This document shows, in pieces, positions 49,853 through 64,000 of a stretch of DNA of 64,000 nt; positions within the stretch are counted from its first letter, which is position 1, and each line of letters begins with the position of its first letter. The notes beneath the pieces are model-generated. The model did no database searches. It was not told the origin of the DNA and saw only the letters and a program-made list of their open reading frames with translations. The stretch is from Setaria digitata. Its lineage: Eukaryota; Nematoda; Chromadorea; Rhabditida; Setariidae. The translations under genes and the position numbers were made by a program. The stretch lies in the NCBI GenBank assembly GCA_003640385.1, contig RCAB01000229.1, forward strand, positions 34,231-98,230. The letters are read 5' to 3'.

Positions 49853-51308
49853 ATTTTTGATCGACGTCTTTGCCGTAGTAAATGTCGTCACCAGGCAACA
49901 CATTTCCCCTCCTCTAAAGTAGGGACCATCTCATGCCAACTTTTTTGTCTTTTTCGGAAATGCAATTCTATCTTTACTTTAATCCAATTAGATATGTTAT
50001 ATTTAAATTTTGGATTGAATTTATTTGAATAAGAGAAAGAATGGAACACTTCAAATCATTTTTAGGAAATAATTTTTCAAAATTTTCTTTCATGAAACTT
50101 TTAAATGACTTCCTTAAATAGTTACTTTCCGTGAGAAAAAAGCTTTTTTCATTCGAATTTTTACAAATGAATATCTATAATTCTTTTTTTTTTTCTAGCT
50201 CTTACTTTCTATTTTGATACCAGTCAAAAACTGTAATAACTTAAATCTGGAATTATTTTTTCCAAGAAGTGGCGGAAAAGAAACTAGTAAATAGTAAAAC
50301 ATACAAGTCTATAAAATACGAAAGAAATCGCAAATTTATTCAAAAAGATAAAATGATGATAGAAGAAAAGCCAAAGATAAAACGGAAAGGGAAGAAGTGA
50401 AAATTTTTCACCATACTAAAATTGATAAATCCGAAGTTATCACTAAAAATATTTCCACGTCATTTTTCACGTCGAAACAAGAGTGATGGGAATGGGGGAA
50501 AAGAGCGAGCGAGCATAAAACACAGTACATCGTCCCGTAAAGCAACAGGTTAACACTGTAGCTGTTGGTCGCACCTACCTGTTCAGTTGCGTGGATGATT
50601 TCTTTTAATTTTAGTTTCGAGATTTCTTCATATTCCTTTGCTGATGATATTTCAGTTATCCGGTTAGGCTCTGTTGTCTAATTAAAATTATAAAATTCTC
50701 CTAATGTATCCTTTTTTTTTTCTTAAAAAGTTTCCGAATTACAATTTTAATTTACAGCTACCTCATTTGCGATTTATAACTACATTTTTTAACAATCTTG
50801 AGAATTTACAAATTTCACCTATCCCATTTGGTATTTTAGGAAAGTAAAGAAATAGAAAAGGTAGAATTCCAGTCATGCAATAATCAACTGAAACATCTCA
50901 TCCATTAGTCATTCATGAAATTCAAATAAAATTTACAGTTTTCCTGATACGCACTATACCGTTTTGCGTCTCAGTTATTCGGTTGGCCACCACACAGTAA
51001 TACACTCATCCGGTTTGCCTCATTAGATCCGATTTATTTTTCGAAATGCTACTCACATGTTGCCTCGTATTAGTCTTTTATTTCCGTCCAATTAACCGTA
51101 TTAAAATGTAATTAATTTGCAGCAGGGAATTCAGCTATTCCCATTTTAGGTTACACGTCCTCTATCACGCATTTACGTGCATCATTAACGTTCTTCCGTA
51201 AATGACGGACAAACGTTAATAATGATGCGCAACACGTCCTATTACGCAAGCATTTCCACACCACTAACTAAGATCGTACTATTTTCAAATGACAAATTCC
51301 CTCCAACA
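49853..51308. other. Divergent intergenic DNA between H3 and H1
   Basis: About 1.5 kb, mostly AT-rich. The H1-proximal half contains three CAGTTATCCGGTT-like words (near 50655, 50975 and 51006) and an inverted repeat at 51179-51228. No protein-like frame was seen. Confidence 0.5.
51179..51228. repeat. Imperfect inverted repeat (hairpin-capable) upstream of H1
   Basis: GCATCATTAACGTT (51179-51192) pairs with AACGTTAATAATGATGC (51212-51228), with a 3-base bulge. The 19-bp loop itself contains a CCGT...ACGG inverted repeat. It ends about 105 bp upstream of the H1 TATA box. Confidence 0.75.
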
Positions 51309-51339
51309 TTTTTGGCGGGAGAATTGGATAGTATATAAG
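51309..51339 (+). promoter_or_regulatory. H1 core promoter: TTTTTGGCGGGAG plus TATATAAG
   Basis: TTTTTGGCGGGAG (51309-51321) precedes TATATAAG (51332-51339) by 10 bp. The orientation is the same as at H3 and the spacing is within a base of it. Confidence 0.8.
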
Positions 51340-51423
51340 GCGGCAAGGAGTAGTTATCTAAGTCACAAAGCAGGATAGGCAGTTCCATCGGGGTTTCTAG
51401 CGCGACAATCGATTGGTTGACGG

Positions 51424-51999
51424 ATGGAGGCAGCATCTACTGAATTGTCGTCACCACCGAGAGCTGGTACAGGTGCTGGCAGTTCAACCGTGAGATCACC
51501 AAAGAAGCAATTGGGAGTTTCTGGTACACCGAAAGCACGTTCTAGACGGCAAGGTGCGAAAGTGGCAAAAGCTCATCCGAGTTACTCTCAGATGATCAAG
51601 GAAGCAATTGTTGCACTGAAAGATCGAAAAGGATCAAGTCGTGTAGCAATTCTGAAGTATATCTCAGGACGGTATCAGCTAGGTAGTAACGGTAAACGTG
51701 TGCACTCTCAGCTTCGATTGGCAATCAAACGTGGTATTGCATCGGGGAAGCTTACAATTGCAAAAGGTGGTGGTGCAAATGGTTCTTTTAGGCTTAGCTC
51801 TAAAGTTGAACCTAAGGAACCGAAGAGGTTACATGAACGAACGAAGAAAGTAACGGAAAAGAAAGCAACGGATAAATCTGCCACGGTAAAGAAACCACGG
51901 AAAAAGAAAGCTACAGGTGCCAAGAAATCCCCACAACGAAAATTAAAATCAAACAAGCCGAAGCCGAAGGTTTCGAAGACGCAGAAAGCAGTGTCATAG
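51424..51999 (+). CDS. H1: Linker histone H1
   Basis: A 191-aa intronless frame. A Ser/Pro/Lys N-tail with an SPKK site is followed by the winged-helix H15 globular domain (about residues 50-125: HPSYSQMIKEAIVALKDRKG...KYISGRYQLG...GSFRLS). The long Lys/Pro tail contains KKSPQRK-type kinase sites. It binds linker DNA at the nucleosome dyad. It is the only + strand histone besides H2A, at the right end of the cluster, and has the same TATA, GGCGGGA and stem-loop equipment as the core histones, so it is co-regulated with them. Confidence 0.97.
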   Translation: MEAASTELSSPPRAGTGAGSSTVRSPKKQLGVSGTPKARSRRQGAKVAKAHPSYSQMIKEAIVALKDRKGSSRVAILKYISGRYQLGSNGKRVHSQLRLAIKRGIASGKLTIAKGGGANGSFRLSSKVEPKEPKRLHERTKKVTEKKATDKSATVKKPRKKKATGAKKSPQRKLKSNKPKPKVSKTQKAVS

Positions 52000-52022
52000 A
52001 CGCCATGTCCACGACGCCTCGT

Positions 52023-52056
52023 GTAACCCAACGGCCCTCTTAAGGGCCACAAATTC
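52023..52056 (+). terminator. Histone H1 mRNA 3' stem-loop
   Basis: Core 52033-52048: GGCCCT-CTTA-AGGGCC, 33 nt after the H1 stop. The loop is identical to H3's. Confidence 0.93.
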
Positions 52057-52856
52057 GATGAGTCATGCTACCTTTGTGGGTCATCAGAAGCTTTTTGACT
52101 GATCAGTCTTCGGAACTGGACCGATTTCATTAGAGCCTGATAACCACTACTGATGTTCTTTTAGTTCGGACGTGTGTGGACTGTAAATCTCTTTTGAATT
52201 TCGTGGATGTGAGATTCTGTTTTGTTACGAAGACCGCATAAAACCAGAAGCATCTGCGATGCTCCACCAAATGCCTGCTTCCATAAGCCGTATACATTGC
52301 GACAATGTATATGGTCATTTTGTTCGCGGGGTCAGGATTGGTAGAAGTTCACTTCAGGGAACAACGTTCCATATGAGTATCATTAACCTCTAAGGCGTAG
52401 TGTAGTAGGGTTCGTATGGTAAATCCGGATAACCAGATAAGAAGGATGTAGGTTGCTGAATGCGGTCATTCGGTAGTAGAATGAAATTATTTTGTTGCCC
52501 TCGCAGCTCAACCCCCAGTCCATGCGATCATTTAGTATCAGTTCTGTAGAAGAAATATGTATTCAGACTTTATGAGATACAATGTGAATTACTGTACAAA
52601 GTCATGTGGATTCAATGAACAATGATAATATGATCAACACTTATGTAAAAGGCTCTCGAACACGACGAAATTCTAAACTGTTTTTATAAACTTAGCGGGA
52701 ACAGATTAGATTCTACTGATTTCTTTTTTCATTCACTATTTGAGGATCTAAATTGTTCGTTTCAGAGAACTGAGAGGGAAGTTTCTGAATGTATTGCAGA
52801 ATACAGAAAATGAAATTCTGCTCGAGGTATGTTTAGCTGTGTTTCACGAAGTCATG
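52057..52856. other. Convergent intergenic region between H1 and ISWI
   Basis: 0.8 kb of mixed composition holding the ISWI 3' UTR. No gene, repeat or RNA was recognised. Confidence 0.55.
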
Positions 52857-60091
<7,235 letters not shown>

Positions 60092-60190
60092 ATTGTATTT
60101 TGCTACATGTAATGACTTAAATTAATGGTGAAACAAAAAGATCAATCATTAGCGCGCATCCGTTCACCCAGGCAACTCGCGTAACCTTCT

Positions 60191-60204
60191 GCGTGACCTC
60201 ACGC
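60191..60204. promoter_or_regulatory. Palindrome GCGTGA-CC-TCACGC upstream of ISWI
   Basis: A perfect 6-bp inverted repeat with a 2-nt spacer, 100 bp upstream of the ISWI ATG. It uses the same CGTGA/TCACG half-site as the INCENP upstream palindromes. The role is inferred. Confidence 0.4.
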
Positions 60205-60602
60205 AAGCTGACAGAGAAACAATGCGACACATACCCCAGAAGTACCCCGACGCACCCCGGAAGTATTGGACAGTTCTGCAGACAAGTAACATGATTAATC
60301 ATGAATAACGTTAGATCACCATTTATGTAACTCTGATATGGTCGCAACGAAAATCATTGTTCTGTGATATTACTTTTCTTGGTGATGTTCTATGTGCTTA
60401 GTCGCTGTTTTGTTTTTATGTAAAGTGGGGATGGATTATATTGAGGAGTTAGACTATTTAATCTGGAATATTAAGGGCTAGAATATTTGCAATGTGCAAG
60501 AAGCGAATATCTCGAATTGCGTAATCAGATAAAACCATAAATGTGAGGAACTCGTTTGTTCTGATAGTTTGATATTCGCTTCATACCTTTCTTTATCCAA
60601 GT

Positions 60603-61020
60603 TAAGCTGTTGAGTTGTTGTTTTGAGGACCATTGTTGCTTTCAAGAAAATGAAGCTGCTGTTTTAAAGGTCAAGCTGTTGCTGTAGGGATCAAGTTGTT
60701 ATGAAGCTAGCAATCGAGCTATGATATAGAAACAAATTATTGCTTAAGAGATCAAATTGCTATTTAGAATTCAAGCTTTGTCTGGAATTCGAGCTATTGT
60801 TTTGGAGATCAACTTGTTGTCTCAAAATTGAGCTAGAATTCAGGCTGCTTAGAGATCAAGGTTCACTTAGAGATGTTGTTGTTTTAGAAATCGAGCTTTG
60901 TCTAGAGCCAGCTTGTTTTAGAAATCAAACTGCTCTCTAAAAGATCACCACCCGTTGTCCAAAAATCAAACCTATAGTTTTTAGGGCCAGACTATTAACT
61001 TAAAAATCAGGTCATTAAAC
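60603..61020. repeat. Degenerate tandem repeat, about 25-35-bp units
   Basis: Words of the type GAGATCAAGCTGTTGTTTTA recur a dozen or more times with many substitutions and indels (ATCAAGTTGTT, ATCAAATTGCT, ATTCAAGCTTTGTC, ATCGAGCTTTGTC and others). It lies upstream of DUS4. Confidence 0.65.
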
Positions 61021-61169
61021 TGGACATCAATTATTAGCGTAGAAATATGAAATTGTGAATAAAATGAACTTGGATGCTAGCTGTGATTTTTACATGTAAT
61101 TATATTATTAAGTCAGAAGTAATCTAGAAATGACTCTTTTTAATTATTATTTACTGCTTCATTATAGCA

Positions 61170-63578
61170 ATGAAAGGAGAGTTATACGATTTACTGGTTG
61201 GAGAAAGTATTCAAGGGGAAAATATCACCAATGATAAGCATATCGATAATCAAATTCCGTTATTTATTGCTGCACCGATGGTGCGATATTCAAAGTAAAC
61301 GCTTTCTACAATTTCCATTTATTTTACATATTTTCTAGTTTCATAAAGAGTTCACGAATTAGTCATCTTTCAGGAATTTTCTCTTCTACTAATTATCTAG
61401 CATTACTTTTTATTGGATACGTTGTTGCATTCCTTGAGATATTTCAATCAGTAAAAAATTTGGTGTGAAAATGAGTACTATATTATTTAGTTAACTCAGG
61501 AAATATTATTTAATTAACTCAGGAAATTTCCTGATGTTAGAAATAAAATTTGAAAGTTCATTTGCATTAAAATATGTGTTGAAGACTTAAGGTAAAATTT
61601 GTGTACTTGTCCAGGTTGTCCTGCAGAGGTTAAATCAAGTGATTAATTTGTCAGGTTTAAGCGGTCGTTTAGCAATATTATAAGAAATTCCTGAGTTCTC
61701 GACGGTGTAAATTAAATTCCTTTTCAAATTTTGCCAAAAATATGGAGTTGATTTGGCTGAGAAACTAACTGCAAGATGAAATAAATGCATCGATGAGGAG
61801 CACTAAGTGAATAGAAATCAGGGAATACTTAGTAAATGAAATAATTCACTTAATTCACTTTTTTATAGACTACCTTTCCGAATGTTAGTTCGATTATATT
61901 CGGCTGATGTTGCATTTACACCGATGATTTATGCGAAACATTTTATTGCCTCTGAACAGTGCCGATCTGCAGAATTCACAACTTGTCCAGGTTCGCTTTG
62001 ATAGTTGTAATGGCTAGTTTGGTTCCTTTCAACAGTTTTAAAACTTCCTTTCAGTTTTTTTGAATTTATTAGAACAGAAAACATATAAATAAAAAATTGT
62101 CCAAACAAATGAACTTAGAAAGAAATAGAAAGAGGAATCCAAGTGAATGATTAAAAAAAATTGGAAGTGTCTTCACAGTTCATAAAGTTAGCTACTGAAA
62201 GGTAAGCTCATTGGGACTATTTTATAGGTTATTATTTTATGCAGGTGACAATCCAACCATTGTGCAGTTTGCTAGCAACGAGCCAGAGGAATTTTCCATG
62301 GCAGCGATGTTCATGAGCAAGTATCACATTATTATTTTTAAAATGTTTTAACTGTTCAAGATGTTATGGCTAATGTTTTTTCTCAGGTACTGTCGAGGTG
62401 TTGATCTGAATTGTGGTTGTCCACAACGGGATGTTATGAAAGAAGGATATGGTTCAAGTTTATTGGTAGACCCAGTTCGAATCGCTGATATTATTGCAAC
62501 CACACGTCGGCGAATTTCGAAACCAGATTTCACTGTAACGTTAAATGGTCTATTGGAAATTTTTGTAATATTTACCAGACGACTTTTTACGCACCCCACT
62601 TATAAATATTTCAGGTTTCCATCAAAATCCGTCTTAAACCGAATCGGCAGTTAACTTTAGAGACATGTCGTCAGGCAGAAATCGCCGGTGTTTCGTTTAT
62701 AACTGTGCACGGACGTACACCTGAACAGCGGTCGGAGCCTGTAGACTATGACATGATCAAGTTAATCAAATCAGACCTATCTATCCCTGTAATTGCCAAT
62801 GGAAACATCAAAAGTTATGAGCAAGCATTGAAAGTTGCGAAATATACCGGGGTTGATGGTTAGTTGTTATGCTTAGCTTCTCAAACTTAACCATACCTTA
62901 AATATAGCTCTGTTTGGTTATAAACTCACATTCATCTTCTCCATTCTCCATTTGTAGTTCACCAAATCAAGTCCAAGGCCTTTTTCTTTGGTTGTTAAGC
63001 TGTAATAATTACAGTTTTTCGACACCATGGACACAAAAGTTATATTAAATAAATTAATAGTGATTCACTTCTTTACTTTTTTGTTTGACTATGTTGATAA
63101 TTTCAAAAACATTCGGAGATGATTTCATTTTTCTCCAAGCCGTCAAGTTTTTGATATCAGCAATATGGGCAGAAAAAATTATGCAAAGACCTTACACCAA
63201 AATTCAAAATGGTCATGCTCCTCATTTTACAGGTGTAATGTCCGCAAATGGTTTGTTAGAAAATCCTGCTATGTTCGCTGGTTACACTTCTACTCCGAAG
63301 CAATGTGTAGCTGATTGGGTATAATTTTCCTCATTTTTCCCTTTCTCAGATCTTTAGGAACTATGCTTATTAAGTGATTTCATTTAGCTAGTGTTTTGTA
63401 GGTGCGTTTGGCAACGGAACATGGTTGTCCATTCGATTTGTTTCACCAGCAATTGATATTCATGCTCCGATCATCTCTTAGCAGTGGACAGAGAACGATT
63501 TTCAATGGACTGTGTAGTTATCCAGCTGTTTTTGATTACCTCAGTCATAATATCTTCAAAAGTGATGTGTATTTTTGA
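61170..63578 (+). CDS. DUS4L: DUS4, tRNA-dihydrouridine synthase (DUS4L-like)
   Basis: Seven exons: 61170-61294, 61869-61990, 62245-62320, 62387-62534, 62615-62858, 63233-63318, 63402-63578. They join in frame to about 325 aa, near the 317 of human DUS4L. It is a flavin (FMN) TIM-barrel enzyme that reduces specific uridines in the tRNA D-loop; the yeast Dus4 targets are positions 20a/20b. The family blocks are in order: IAAPMVRYSKLPFRMLVRLY, then DLNCGCPQRDV with the catalytic Cys at about 119, then VSIKIRLKPN, then ITVHGRTPEQR, then PVIANGNIKS, then a DGVMSANGLLENPAMFAGY segment. The start is the first ATG, 2 nt after a CATTATAG acceptor, suggesting trans-splicing. Frame and homology decide the exon 4 donor (GTAACG after DFT). 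It is divergent from ISWI. Confidence 0.93.
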
Positions 63579-64000
63579 ATAATACATTCGCCAAGGCTTT
63601 TTTTATTCGAATGCTTCTTTATGTTCATTCAGGTTTTCAATTCATTTCTAGTGCTTTTTTGTACTTTTACGGTTTAAGATTTCTGTAAATTGCTCACTTT
63701 TCATTTTCATTCCCTTTTGCCAAATTAGACGAAAAAGAATAGAAATTCACTGCAGGATCGAAAAAAGTCAGTGAATAATTGTATATACAGCGTACGAAGT
63801 GTAATTGCTCTTGTCATCGTAATGATCAAGATTCTCCAATTTTTCAAGTTCAATACTTTATAAGGTTCAATTCTTAGAGAAAAAAGCGACATTCAAGAAA
63901 TTATTCATTTCCATTCTTTGAAATTTATACCTTTATTACCTTTCGATGTACAGAAACATTGAGTTGATCGCTTTCTTTTTTTTTTTTTTCGTAAAATGTG
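63579..64000. other. 3' flank of DUS4
   Basis: Ordinary AT-rich DNA to the window edge, presumably starting with the DUS4 3' UTR. Nothing else was recognised. Confidence 0.5.

Larger units (their letters stand above)
60092..61169. other. Divergent intergenic region between ISWI and DUS4
   Basis: About 1.1 kb. The ISWI-proximal part (60.13-60.26 kb) is GC-richer and carries GCGTGA-CC-TCACGC at 60191-60204, and is the likely ISWI promoter. The rest is occupied by a degenerate repeat (60.6-61.0 kb). No protein-like frame was seen. Confidence 0.6.

Overview
The window reads as nuclear DNA of a nematode, most likely a filarial (Onchocercidae-type) worm. The sequence is very AT-rich with many poly(A)/poly(T) runs. 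The genes have many short exons with TTTCAG-like acceptors, and several start codons sit just downstream of an unpaired acceptor, as expected for spliced-leader trans-splicing. The histone mRNAs end in a stem-loop flanked by nematode-style AACCCAACGGCCC...GGGCCACAAA. The species is inferred, not read directly.

Layout: (1) 1-0.4 kb, the last exon of an unidentified + strand gene. (2) 4.9-8.9 kb (-), a 13-exon plexin-domain-containing (PLXDC/TEM7-like) type I membrane protein. (3) 8.9-19.7 kb, a gene desert with degenerate tandem repeats. (4) 19.7-22.6 kb (-), a FLYWCH-type zinc-finger protein with a poly-Gln tail. (5) 22.6-28.3 kb, low-complexity DNA including a roughly 0.5 kb CA-rich minisatellite. 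(6) 28.3-32.0 kb (-), ALG8, a dolichol-linked-oligosaccharide glucosyltransferase. (7) 33.6-37.8 kb (-), INCENP, the chromosomal passenger scaffold. (8) 39.2-40.3 kb (-), GMPPB, GDP-mannose pyrophosphorylase, with no intron. (9) 41.5-43.2 kb (+), CWC25, a spliceosome step-1 factor that appears to lack its usual N-terminal domain. (10) 43.8-52.05 kb, a histone cluster with one copy each of H4(-), H2B(-), H2A(+), H3(-) and H1(+). Each has its own TATA box and 3' stem-loop, and H2A/H2B share a bidirectional promoter. (11) 52.9-60.1 kb (-), ISWI (SMARCA5/ISW-1), about 20 exons. (12) 61.2-63.6 kb (+), DUS4, a tRNA dihydrouridine synthase.

The right half is rich in chromatin and chromosome-cycle genes: the histone set, ISWI and INCENP. 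ALG8 and GMPPB both feed N-glycan assembly. Nothing in the sequence shows that these neighbours are co-regulated, although a CGTGAC/GTCACG palindrome recurs upstream of INCENP and ISWI and a TTGGCGGGA element recurs in the histone promoters. Exon joins were worked out by hand from splice signals, frame continuity and remembered family sequences. No transposon, CRISPR array, rRNA or tRNA was recognised. The observations most worth checking are the truncated CWC25, the histone promoter and stem-loop logic, a hairpin upstream of H1, a likely GC-AG intron in the PLXDC gene, and a 108-bp duplication beside an N in ISWI that may be an assembly artefact.
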